Shown here: piece by piece, positions 51,601 through 63,600 of the stretch | Layout: each line of letters starts with the position of its first letter | How positions within the stretch are numbered: the first letter of the stretch is position 1 | Origin: Cercospora beticola | Taxonomy: Eukaryota; Ascomycota; Dothideomycetes; Mycosphaerellales; Mycosphaerellaceae | Length of the DNA stretch: 64,000 nt | Direction of reading: 5' to 3' | Assembly (NCBI RefSeq): GCF_033473495.1 | Contig: NC_088939.1 | Coordinates: 3,410,001-3,474,000 of the forward strand | The notes under the pieces: generated by a model | Told to the model about the DNA's origin: nothing | The model's database searches: none | The model's input: the letters and a program-made list of their open reading frames with translations, nothing else | Made by a program: the position numbers and the translations under genes

Positions 51601-51895
51601 CTATAGTAACGCCTAGATATACTACTAGTAGCTAGTACTTCTCTTAGTATCGATAGCTTTTATAGATTTATAGTACGAGCCGTATAAGATATCTCTTATA
51701 GAAGTAGACCGACTATATAGATATCGTATAGTATATATCTAGTACCTTATATAACCTACTACTTAAATATAGACTACGATAGCTTTACTCGATCTATAGA
51801 AGCGCTACTAAATAAAGTAGCTAGCTACGAGTATATTTCTAGATACTATAGAGATTACTCGAACTCTTCTACTTAATAATATAATAATATATATA
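48671..51895. other. 3.2 kb of RIP-saturated DNA, family not recognised
   Basis: No LTR, transposase or polymerase motif was recognised in either strand. Before the LINE at 40.2 kb and repeats A-C inserted, this block probably adjoined 37.6-40.2 kb. Confidence 0.45.
50870..50905. repeat. Polypyrimidine tract
   Basis: About 36 bases of only C and T (TTTCTCTTTC-type), unusual in this otherwise TA-alternating stretch. Confidence 0.8.
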
Positions 51896-53140
51896 GCCTA
51901 CGAAGACCTATTATATACCTCTATATAGTCGTAGGTAGAAATAGATACTCCTAGAATATACTAGCTAAGTATAGAGCGACCTCCGGACGTAGTTTCGAGC
52001 GGATAGTAGGTTCGAGGCCTAGTAAACTATAAGGCGTATACCGGGCGAACTTTAACGATTACTACGAACCGGATCTAGTATAGCTAGAACTAATATAAGA
52101 TCTAATACTAAGAGACTAGACTAGAATCTCTAGATAGTAAATTCTATCCTAGACTTAGAAGCTAGAGTAGTAACCTAGTACTAGAATAAGCCGAAAAGAA
52201 GGAAGAAGTATACTATAATTAAGGCTTTAAAGTAAAGTAGGAAGAGTAGAGAGTAGTATAGAATAATATAGCTAAAACTCTAAGGAAACCTATTCTAGTC
52301 TAGATAGAAAGTAGGATAATACGCTAAATAAGAGGCCTAGTATTCTCTTTAGAAATATACTATAGAAGAAAGGAAGATATACTTCTATATACTAGTATAT
52401 ACCTCTAGTACTACTAGGTTTAACTACTTATTCTAAGAGATTAGGAACTCTACTTATAGGACCTATTATCTACTAGGTTCTATAGTAGAATTATATACTA
52501 GCTAGTAGAGTTATAGGAACTAAGAGATCTATCTAAGGTCTATACTATCCTAGATACTATATAACTAACTCTAAAGGTAGAGTATCTAATAAAAGCAATC
52601 CTCGTTCTATAATCGAAGCTATCTATAATAGAAGAGCTATACTAAAATACTATTACTTAAAGTAATTTCTATAAATATAGATTATATAACTTAGATACTA
52701 AGTAAGGTAGAAGGTTCGAAGTATAAATAAAATATTAGAGAGAGCTCCTACTATAGACTAGCTATAGTATATATATAGTATAGGCTATATAAGTAAGAGA
52801 GAGATATAGATTAATATAGATACTAGAGTAGAGATAAAGGCTATACCTATATAGACTAGAATTCCTAGACTAGTAGATAAGAGGATAGGCTTCCTAAAGT
52901 ACTAGAGATATAACGATACTACGAGATATAGAATAAAGAGAAAAATAACTATTAAAATAACTTAATATAGTCCTAAGGAGAACTAAACTAAAGGAAGTTA
53001 GAAGTATAGGGCCTACTATATAATTAAGAGATACGGAGGAGTTTTTATACTAGAGTATATAGTATAAGAGCTTTTCTACTCGCCGATATATATAGAGCGT
53101 ACTACTTACTCTAGATAAAGAGGTAGACTAGTATATAAGA
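51896..53140 (+). mobile_element. SINE-like repeat copy D (long form) with a tRNA-like head
   Basis: It starts GCCTACGAAG and ends with the family's shared 3' segment near 53095-53140. The head differs from other copies: TAGCTAAGTATAGAGCG (51963-51979) resembles a tRNA D-arm/A-box region, and GGTTCGAGGCC at 52009-52019 matches the pol III B-box consensus, 46 bp downstream. The arm around that box can pair over four bases. Its 3' end abuts a LINE fragment whose own 3' part is missing. No coding trace. Confidence 0.7.
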
Positions 53141-56100
53141 ATTATACTATACTATTATATTAAGTAGAGCAATTAGTCTATATACTTCTAGCTTTATATA
53201 GTCTAGTTTCTATAGCTTCCTAAGTACGACTATAGTAGAGTACTTAAATAGTTTAAAGTAGTATACTATTCTTAGATATATAGTAAAGAGTTTAGCTAGG
53301 ATTAGAGTAAGCTATTCTTTATATTCCTTAAGTAGAAGGTTTAGTATCTAGTTAGACTCTAGAGCCTTATTACTTAGTAGTCTTTTAACGATCTCTTTTA
53401 CTTTCTCTAGGTTTACTTTAGCTTCTATTTAGAATTAAAGTAGTAGCTAGGTATATTAGATATCGCTTAGATCTATATCTTTTAAGTTCGGAAAGAAGTA
53501 TTTAGCTAGAATCGTAGCTTTACTCTCGTTAGTATCTCTTTTATATTCTAAATTAGTTAGGCTTAGGAAGTATAGTAGTTAGTATTTCTAGTTTACTCTC
53601 TCTTTTACCTATTTAGCTATCTTCTAGATCTTTCTAGAGTTCTCTATTACTTCTCTTACTAGCCTTCTTTAAGCTAGATTTTGTTCTCTTCTAATAACTT
53701 TACTTCTTATATAAAAGGTCTTAAAATATTACTTATAGTTCTATTCTATCTTACTTTCTTTCTTTTCTCTTCTCCTCTTTCTTACTAGCCTTATAGTATC
53801 TCTATAGCTCTAGGTCTATACTATCTATATATAGTATAATAGTCTAGCTATTAGAACTATTTTCTTTATAATTCTTTAGATAGAGGATTATATTTCCCGA
53901 GCTAGAGTATCTAGGTATTCTCTTATATTAATTAGAAGTTAGTTAAGTAGGCTAGCTTCCTAGATAAGAAGACTCTAGATCCTAGTCTAGTTAGTAGCTT
54001 TCTACTACTTCCTTTATTCTTACTTTAGTAGTTCTTAAAAATTAATATAGAAAGTTATTCTTAAAGAGATATAGTTAGAGCTATAGGTCTTCTCTAGGAG
54101 AGCTTTATATTCTTAGATTAGGTTCTAGAGAAAGGAGCTAATAAAGACTAGGTCTAGTATTTAGTAACTTACTATATATCTTTCCTATATAATTATTCCT
54201 AGCTTAGAAGCTAATTATAGGTTAACCTCTTCTATAGTTTTAATAAGTTTATCTACTATAGTATATTAGGTTTAAATAGTATTCTCTCTCTATTTTAGAT
54301 AGTAGAGGTTAAAGTCTCCTAGAATAATATAGCTTATAAGTATATCGCCTTAAGGTTATATAAGAGCCTCTTAGAGTATAGTTAGAGTCCTATCTTACTT
54401 ATAGCTTATTAGTCCTAAGAGGTTATAGTAGTTATAGATATAGATAGGTTCTATAGGTATCTAGAGTTAGATAGTAACTAAGTCTTCTATACTATAAAAT
54501 AGTAGCTTCTAGCTATTAGTTCTAATCTTATCTAATACTAGTATTACTACTCTCGAGTTATATTAGAATAGGAGGACTATATAGTATTCCTTCTTAGCTT
54601 TAGTCTTACTATTTACTATATTAAGCTATAGTTTCTATAGTATAATTACTATAGCTTCTTCTACTACTTTACTATCTAGTAGTAGAGTCTAAGTAGTATT
54701 TAACCTATTAATATTATATTAGTAGATTATAAGAGTCTAGCTATTTCTAGAATACTTAGAAGAGGAACTTAATTAGATCGATATCTATACCTTAGTAAGA
54801 AGTATTTACTTCTCCTTAAGTATTCTTCTTTTTCTATATAAAAGAGAAGTAGAACTTACTTATCTATTTCCTATTCGCTATTATTATTATAGTAGTACCT
54901 TAAAGTCTTTCTTTATACCTAATATCTCTTTCTATAGACTTAGTTAGTAGAGCCTTTCTTTTAAGAATAGAAGATTCTAAAGTAGTACTCTTTTATATAA
55001 GTACTAGAGCTACCTTCTATTACTTCTTAAACTACTCCGAGAATACTCTTACTTTAGCTTTTATAGCTACTTTATAGTAGTATTAGTTAGAGTATATCCT
55101 ATAGTCTCCTCTATAGTTATAGTATTTAACTTTCTTTTCCTTATAGCTATCTATTCTATACTTATATATATACTTTCTATAAATATCTTCTATTACTTTA
55201 TAGTAGGTAGTTATATACCTAAAGCTATTATATTTAAAGTACTATATTATCCTCTATAGTAGGTAGTATAGTTCTACTATATACTATATTAATCCGATAG
55301 TAATACTTCTTTTATATATCTCTCTTATAGTCTACTTATCTTATATTACTATTACTACTAATAAGAATTCTACCTCTTTCCTTACTTTCTAGTTTTTTAG
55401 CTAGAAGACTTTCTAAACTTTTAGTCTATCTAGGAACTAGATAAGGTTATTCTAGTCTAGCTAGATCTAATTATTTATATTTTCGAGTTTCTAGGAAGTT
55501 CTTATACTATATATAATTACTTATATAATAGGCCGTTCTACTTAGGCTACTAGATATCCGGCCTTAAGCTATAACTAGTTCTTTTCTAGCTAGCTTTTCT
55601 CTTCTTCTCTATAAAGAATAACTTTAAAGTCTTTACTTAAGAGCTTTTATATAGCTTTAAATTACTACGTATCGAGTTTTCTTACGAGCTCTTTATAGCT
55701 CGTCTTCCTTACTAATTCCTTTTCGTTTTAGTTTTCTATTTTAATAGAAATAGTTATAGATACCTAAAGCTAGACTCTTAGTATTATATATCTAAATTAG
55801 GCGATTTAGGCCTATATCTTCGAGGTAGTAGTAGTAGGTATTAGGTAGCTTTAGAGAGTTTTCTAGATCGCTTAAATAGTCTAGAACTCTTCCTAGTAGA
55901 GAGCGTAGTAAAGAAGAGCCTATTAGGCCTATTAGAGAAAAAGAAGAGTTAGAAAGAAAGTAAAGGTCGACTAGAAGTCGAGGTAGCTCTAGATCTATTT
56001 AGTAAGTATCTTTAGGTTCTTTTAGATAGTTAGTATTAAAGTATTAATATTAATAGTAGTTTTCTAGCCTAGTAGGCTAGAAAGAGGTAGTTATAGATAG

Positions 56101-56275
56101 GTTTAGGCTATTTAAGAGTTAGAGATATAACTTTCTTCTCTTAGACTCCTTTCTTTACTTATAGTATTATAGTATTAGTTAAGGAGTATTATCGCGTATT
56201 AGAAGATCTTAAGGCCTTCCGCTATAATCGTTATTACCTACTAGAGCGTAGTTATATTTTATAAGTAGTATATAG
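53141..56275 (-). mobile_element. Tad1-like LINE fragment (5' half: ORF1, endonuclease, start of RT)
   Basis: It is homologous to 13.7-13.86 kb plus 19.99-22.97 kb of the nested LINE, without the copia-A insertion: around 53310 the sequence reads straight through the site where copia-A sits at 13860. It begins mid-RT at 53141 next to copy D, so the 3' part is deleted. It ends at about 56275 with the LINE 5' leader, lying inside a gypsy element. RIP-saturated. Confidence 0.8.
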
Positions 56276-56289
56276 TAGTATATAACTAG

Positions 56290-56715
56290 TACTATAAAGA
56301 CGTAGTTTTCTATATAAGAGATAAAGTTTACCTTTCTACGAAGAATATTAAGTTACTATACCTATCGAAGAAAATAGACTATAAATATATAGAGCTATTC
56401 CTAGTTAATAGAGTAGTAAACTATATAATATATTATCTAAAACTACTATCTAATATAAAGATATACCTAACCTTCTATATCTTACTATTAGAGAAGGCTA
56501 ATCTAGACTAGAATAGCTAAGAATAGGCGCCTATATAGAGGTTCGACGTAAATAAAAGCGAGATTTACGAAGTTACTTTAATTAAAGAATAATATATTAA
56601 TAACTTAAGAAACTAGAAGTATCTAGTTTCGTAGAAAAGATATAGATCTAAAGACGACTTATAGGAACTAGTAGTCTATATAATTAAGAGCGTAATAGAC
56701 GTATATAAGAAAGGA
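56290..56715 (+). pseudogene. Ty3/gypsy polyprotein C-terminus with chromodomain
   Basis: One + strand frame of about 140 codons keeps the end of a fungal chromovirus Pol. DKVYLSTKNIKL comes first (family: GDxVxLSTKNIxTxRPSKKLD), then IKIYLTFYILLLEKANLD (family: IHPVFHVSLLE). A chromodomain follows, reading EIYEVTLIKE and KYLVS-stop-KRYRSKDDL-stop-EL (family: YEVExIxxxRxxxxxxxYLVKWKGYxxxxxTWEP). Stops stand where Trp or Gln is expected. Such chromodomains direct integration to heterochromatin. The RT and integrase parts are absent; the LINE fragment lies immediately upstream. Confidence 0.8.
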
Positions 56716-56768
56716 ATTAGCTAGAAGAAGCTAAAACGAAAGAGGCGTTAGTACTAAAGAATAGACTA

Positions 56769-56908
56769 GAACGAACTAGGTTTAATCTAGACTAGTATAG
56801 ACTAGTAGAATAAGACTAGAACGAGCTAGGTCTAATCTAGGCTAGTATAAACTAGTAGAATAAGACTAGAACGAGCTAGGTCTAATTTAGGCTAGTATAG
56901 ACTAGTAG
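56769..56908. repeat. Tandem repeat, 50-bp unit, about 2.8 copies
   Basis: Units start at 56769, 56819 and 56869, each beginning GAACGA[A/G]CTAGGT, with a few C/T and G/A differences. It lies just after the gypsy coding end, a place where chromovirus elements often carry short repeats. Confidence 0.9.
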
Positions 56909-57666
56909 GAATAAGTAGCGCCTATATAGTAAAAGCTATACTATAGTAGTACGAACTACGCTAGAATATACTAGTAAGGACTAGCGAGCGCTAGAGAGTA
57001 TAGTAATACTTAATAAAAATTAACTAGAATTTTTAGAATCGAGAATCGAGAAGAAAATAGAAAAGAAATTATTAAGAAATAATTTATATAGTTTCTATAG
57101 AATAGGAACTAAGATAGTATATAGTAGAGCTAGGCTAGCTTAGCCTAGGATAGTATAGAATAGTATATCTTTACTCTTATAAGGTCTCTATATCCTTATT
57201 TAACTTAGCTTTACTTTTTAGATTAGTAGCTATTACTTCTAAAAGTATAGTAGCTAAGGCTACTTTAGTTAGGCGCTAGTAGGCCCGATTTAGGACTCTA
57301 ACGTCTACGATTATAGTAGATATAACTTTTAGGCGAGTAGAAAGAGCTAGATTCTTCTTTTCTAATATAGTACGAGACTTTATACTCGAGTCTATAAACT
57401 TCGTATACTTTCTAGATATAGAAGTACTCTATCTAGGTTAGTTTATACTAGAATATACTAACCTATTTAAACTTACTATATTCTTAAGAAGTACTACTAT
57501 AGAATAGTCTCTTCTAGCGACCTTAGGTCTAGACTTATTCTATATATCTATACTAAGATATACGCTAAGGCTATTCTTACTATAAACGCTACCTTTATAA
57601 CTACTAGTATATAGAAGGAGTTAGTATAGGTTAGAAGAGTATAGAAGGGAGTAACTTATAATTTAA
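56909..57666. other. Probable gypsy 3' region or LTR remnant
   Basis: RIP-saturated DNA following the gypsy Pol end. By position it should hold the polypurine tract and 3' LTR, but no second LTR is in view to define it. Confidence 0.35.
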
Positions 57667-57682
57667 TAGTATAATTTATATA

Positions 57683-58928
57683 GATAGATAGATAATTCTT
57701 ATACGCTAGTCTACCTCTTTTAACTAGAGTAAGTAGTACGCTCTATATTTTTCGTAGGTAGAAAAGCTCTTATACTAGTACTCTAGTAGAAAAACCTCTT
57801 TATATTTTTATATTTTATAGTAAGCTCTATATAGCCTACTACTTCTATAGTTTCTAGTTCTTCTTAGAATAATTTATATTATCTTAATAGTTTATTAGAT
57901 CCTTTATAATATAGTTCTCCTTAGTTATTTCTTATATTATTTATTACTTAGAGGCCCGATTCTCTTACCTACTAGCTTAGGGACTCTAGCCTATATATAT
58001 AGTCTTTATCTCTACGCTAGTATCTATATTAATCTTATATCTAACTCTTTCTTACTAGTCTATAGTAGGAGCTCTCTCTAATATTATACTCCTACTCTAA
58101 ACTTTCTATTTTACTTAGTATCTAAGTTATATAACCTATATTTATAGAAATTATATTAAGTAGTAGTATTCTAAACTAGCTCTTCTATTATAGGTAGCCT
58201 TAAGTATAGAATAAGAGTTGCTTTTATTAGATACTCTATCTTTAGAGTTAGTTATAAGATATCTAGAAGAGCTAGACTTTAGATAAATATTTCTATTCCT
58301 ATAGTTCTACTAGTTATTATATAATTCTACTATAGGACCTAGTAAGTAAATAGGCTCTATAGATAGAGTTCCTAATCTCTTAGAATAAGTAGTTAAACCT
58401 AGTAGTACTAGAGGTATATACTAGTATATAGAGGTATATTCTCCTTTCTTTCTAGAGTACTTCCTAAGAGGTTTCTAGGCCTCTTATTTAGCTTATTATT
58501 CTACCTTCTATCTAGACTAGAACGTTTTCCTTTATAGTTTTAGCTACTTTATCCTATACTCCTCTCTACTCTTTCTACTTTACTTTAAAGCTTTAATTAT
58601 AGTATACTTCTTTCTTCTCTTTAGCTTATTTTAGTACTAGGTTACTACTCTAGCTTCTAAGTCTAGGATAGAATTTACTATCTAGAGATTCTAGTCTAGT
58701 CTCTTAGTACTAGGTCTTATATTAGTTCTAGCTATACTAGCTCTAATTTATAGTATTTATTAGAGTTCGCCTAGTATATACTTCTATAGATTTCTAGACT
58801 TTCTTTTTTTTTTATTACTTTCTTCCTACCTCTATAGATATCTAGCTACTCTATACTTTACTAGTATAGCCGAAGCTATCTATTTCTACCTACGACTATA
58901 TAGAGGTATATAATAGGACTTCGTAAGC
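57683..58928 (-). mobile_element. SINE-like repeat copy E (long form, 1246 bp)
   Basis: It is flanked by a perfect 16-bp duplication, TAGTATAATTTATATA, at 57667-57682 and 58929-58944. The tail is (GATA)n at 57683-57694. The body is almost the same as copy A over its whole length, so A and E are close relatives. No coding trace. Confidence 0.82.
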
Positions 58929-58944
58929 TAGTATAATTTATATA

Positions 58945-59997
58945 TACTATTCTACTTCCTTCTATAAAGTAATTAGTATACTCTATATATTCTATAAATA
59001 GAAAAGCTCTTATACTAGTACTCTAGTAGAAAACCCTCCTTATATCTTTATATTTTATAGCTAGCTCTATATAGTCTACTACTTCTATAGTTCCTAGTTC
59101 TCTTTAAAATAAAATTATATTATCTTAATAGTTTAGATCCTTTATAATATAGTTCTCCTTAGTTCTTACTTATATTATTAGATACTTAGGAGCTCGATTT
59201 TCTTACCTACTAGCTTAGGAACTCTAGCCTATATATATAGTCTTTATCTCTATACTAGTATATATATTAATCCTATATCTAACTCTTTATCGCTAGTACT
59301 TAGAGTAGGTATCTCCTTATACTAATCCTACTTAGATTTTAACTTTCCTTAGTACCTAGTTATATAATCTATATCTAGAGAAATTCTAGTTTTTATAGAA
59401 TATTTAGAATAGTAGGTATCTTTATAGATAGCTCTAGGTATAGTATAGAGTTTATTATAGAAGAGCTAGGCTCTCTCTTTATAGATAGCTTATATTAGAT
59501 ACTCTATCTTTAGACTTAAAGTTTTTAGAGAGCTCTAAGATAGAAGATAAGTCTATCTTAAAGTCTTCTATTTAGATAAGAGACTCCTAGTAGCTAATTA
59601 TTCTAGTATCTATAGAGGTACTACTATTCCTTTCTTCTATTTCTACTATTCTTACTCTTTCTTATTAAAGCTTTCCTTTAGATATACTTAGTTCCTTCTC
59701 TTTAGCCTATTTAGAGCCTAGGTTACTACTCTAGTCTCTAGATCTATAGTAGTATTTACTACTTAGAAGAGCTATTCTATAGTCGAGTATTAGAATCCTA
59801 TAGTAGTTATACTATACTAGTATCGTCTTCGTATTCTTAGAAGCTTTCTAATCTCTTTAAGTCGAAATTCTAGACTTTCTTTTTATTACTTTCTTCCTAC
59901 TTTTATAGATATCTAGCTACTCTATACTTTACTAGTATAGCTAAAGCTACCTATTTCTATCTATAACTATATAGAGGTATATAATAGGACTTTATAA
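58945..59997 (-). mobile_element. SINE-like repeat copy F (short form, about 1.05 kb)
   Basis: Same family in the same orientation as E and next to it. The 3' end at 58945 is degenerate and lacks a clear tail; the 5' end near 59997 reads as the reverse complement of the family start with more RIP changes. It resembles copies B and C in length. Confidence 0.65.
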
Positions 59998-60434
59998 ATA
60001 GGAGTACTATATAGTAATAGTATAACTAGGAATAGTATATATTTACTTATATATTACTTATATAGAAGATAACTAGAAGAAGAGAATATATAGAAAGAGG
60101 AAATAGTAATATCTCTATAACTAGTACTATCTAGGTATAAGTAGTTTCTATATAGACGCTAGCTATAGTATTTCTATTTAGTAAGTAGAGAGTAACTTTA
60201 CTTATAGATCTAAGACTTTTTAGTTCCTTTAATTTCTATTAAGTATTATATAACTAGTAGCTAATTTTTATATTAAAAGCGATAAGTAAAGCTTAGTACT
60301 TATATATATTTAACCTATTACTCGAAATAGACTATTTATTACTTAGGTTTATTAGCTTTATAATAGGAACTATACTATACGCTTATATTAAAAGTATCTA
60401 TAGTAGTAGTTATAAATTTTCTAGCAAGTATATT
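59998..60434. other. RIP-affected DNA, nothing recognised
   Basis: About 440 bp between copy F and the right-hand copia-B1 element, with no domain or repeat match seen. The last five bases before the LTR are ATATT. Confidence 0.4.
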
Positions 60435-60626
60435 TGTCGGTTTAGCTATAGTAGCTACCTCGTATAAACCGGCTTAAGCCCTAACTACCGGAATATAGAT
60501 ATTCCGTTCCGGTAGTAGTATATATAGCTAGCTCGTTCGCTATCTTCTCTTGAATTATAACATAAATCTTTATATACTACCTTTTATTACCTAACTAAAT
60601 ACCCTCTATAGAGAAGCCTACCTATA
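60435..60626 (+). repeat. 5' LTR of copia-B1
   Basis: 192 bp, TGTCGG...CCTATA. Its middle block matches LTR 8579-8774 and not the two outer B2 LTRs. Confidence 0.82.
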
Positions 60627-60699
60627 CTAATTAGTATAAGGTCTTTATTAATTCTTACGCAAATTAGCTAGCTAGAAGAGCGCAATTAGAACGAGATCA

Positions 60700-63600
60700 A
60701 ACCTGCGTATAGTATCGTTAGGACCTTAATTAACCTCTAATTATAGCTAATTCTTAGCAAAACCACGACTAGTATAGTATCTTAGTCGTATAGCTGCTAA
60801 CGGGGACGCTAAAACCTACGTCCTTTAGATTAATTTAATATCTATAGCACGAAGTATTAACTAAACGAAAGGGGATTACCTGCGTATAGTATCGTTAGGA
60901 CCTCCGAGTAGCTACTACCGTACCGTACGTACGTACGCGGTAATAATAATACGACAATATCGGTACTACTAGAGAAGCTATAGAAGTTTAGCAACCTTAT
61001 TAATACTAATAACTAGAAGTATACCGAACTAGATAATTAAGCGACGCCGGAAGTTATCTATAACTAGATAGTACGCTTTCTTAACGACCTTACTACTTAC
61101 TGCGATAGAGCGCTATTCGAAGAGGCCGTAGACACCTTTAGCTGCCTTACTAGCGAGCAATAGGAGGTAACCGATAGGCGATTACTCTGCGAATTAATTA
61201 ATACGCTACGCTACCGAGGAGTTCTCGTTTTAATTACTAAGCAAACTCTAGTAATACGAATTAGATAGGCACTAGAACTAGAAGAATACTAACTTTAGCT
61301 AGAAGACGAGATAAAGCGACAACGTAATACCGCCGGCTTCTACGAACGATTAATTTATAGCCCTTAGCGAGCTATTAATTTATAGCAATCTCGCTAATAC
61401 GAAGAACGGATAGCCTTAAGACAAGCGACTAGTTCACTAAAACTAGTAGCGATAGCGATAGCGATAGCGATACTAGCACCTCTAGTAAGCAGCGATACGA
61501 TTAACCCTAAGAACCTACCGGAATAACCGGTTCTTAGAAGCTAAGAACTAATTCTACCGACGACTAGTAACCCTATCTATACTCCTTAGAATAAACACTC
61601 TAGCTAGAACTAAAACTCTACTAGTAATTAAACAAGACAAACTACCGTAATTCCGGAGTTTAATAAAGGTAAGGCTACTACGAACCTTAATAAGCTCTAT
61701 ACTAATTAGAAGAAGTACTCCGGGGCTAAATACGAGATACTAGCAACCTACCTAATTCGGTTTAATAAGCGCTATAACTAGCTACGTATACCGCTATTAA
61801 GCCGTAAGGATATTATATATACTATACTTACCGGAAAGGCGGAGGAACTATAGGAGCGCTAGATTATACCTACCTCTATAACCTTTAACTAAGTATACTA
61901 ACTAATCTAAAATACCTTCGAAACGCGTAACTTGAAGCTAGAATACTAATCGGAATAGCGTAATACTACCCTAACTAAGGTTTGCTATAATAACTCCGAT
62001 AAGCCGCTAATTTAATATTTCTAAACTATATACGACAACCTAATAACTATTAAGCCTAGACTGCTAATCTTACTCTAGCACGATACTAACGTAATAAACT
62101 AGCTTATCCTTACTTACTAAGATAGGCCGGAGTATTAAGTAGTATTGCTAGGTAACTACGAGTTATTAGAGGCTCTAATTACCGCTATACGAACGTCTAT
62201 TACTACCTAGTTAAATATTAATAAGGTATAATCGTCTAACTAGTTTATTACCGATAGACGATATAGAAGGAATACTAGCAACTCTCGTAATAACCGAAGA
62301 TAATAGAATAGCTACTAGTAACGACAACTATAGAAGAAGTGCTTTGTCTATAATAAACTAGGTTATTAGTTAAGTAATTATATACGCTAAGAACGTAATA
62401 AGGCACGAGAACGGTTCACTAAGGATAATCGAGTATACTACTAGTACCTCCTTAATTACGAAGGCGAAGGATTACCTAATAGCGACGACGACTCTAACTA
62501 ATTAGATAGCTAATAATTCCTTATAGAGTTTAGTACTATTATACCGGAGATAGCGAAAATGACACTTTTAGCGCTATTAGACAATTCCGCCTATTATGCC
62601 TTTACTCTATACGATCTATTTACTATATTCGCTACGGTTCTAATTAAGTAGATCTTTATAGCTAATCGCTATTCGAGCGCTATATTCTAAGGTATCTTAC
62701 CTAATACCGGAGCCTCTAGCGTATTAACCGCCGGAATTAATTAGGTTAAGGCTCTTTAGCGATTAATGCCTAATATCTAGCTAAACTAGTCGATATAAGG
62801 TACTTACTATATTAAATTCGGAGCTAGTAACGCCTCCTCCTTAGGATCTATTATCGTACTAATACTATTCGGAGATATCTAGTTCGAGGCTATTCTAACC
62901 GATATACCGTTCCTCTAGTATATATAAGATATAGACAAGCTAGATATTATACTTAATAACCGGAAGAACCTACTAATCTAAGGCGACAATAAGGTTACTA
63001 TACCTATTGTTCGTAAATAGAGTTACTCTTAGCTATTACTCGACGAATATACCTACCTAGCTATATATAACCTCTCTAAGAGCGAGTTGAGAACGCTATA
63101 CCGCCGATTCGGCCACCTCTCTATTAATAAGCTAGCCGCCGTACTAGACCGAATTAGTACTAAATACGATAAGTATACCCTCTAGCGTATTACTAAGTAC
63201 TATAGGTTATGCCAATTCTATAGACAAGCACCTAGGCGATTTAAATTCACCCTCTATAACGATAATATTAACTTTAATACGGAGGTTATCGTTAATATTA
63301 TATACCTCGGACAGCCTAAACGACTAGTTCTATACGTCGTTAATACGGCTACTACTTTCTAAGCCGCACGATTCTTACCTAATATAACGGCTAAGACAGT
63401 CTAGAATGCCTTACGTACCTACTAGATTAACGTATATTAAGGGCTACCGGAACGTATTATCTACGACGCTAGTACTAACTTCCGTACGGACGAATTCTAG
63501 TAGTATATAGCGGCTATAGATATTACTACTAAAGAGGTACCTATAGAGGTATATAATAGTATTAGTAAGGTCGAACGATACTATATACTACTACGACGAG

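Noticed and set aside
51896..52030. A functional tRNA gene at the head of copy D.
   Set aside because: The anticodon stem does not pair well and the arms have mismatches; it is kept only as a tRNA-like SINE head.
56769..56908. Regular 50-bp repeats as a CRISPR-like array.
   Set aside because: There are no unique spacers, the units are directly adjacent, and the genome is eukaryotic.
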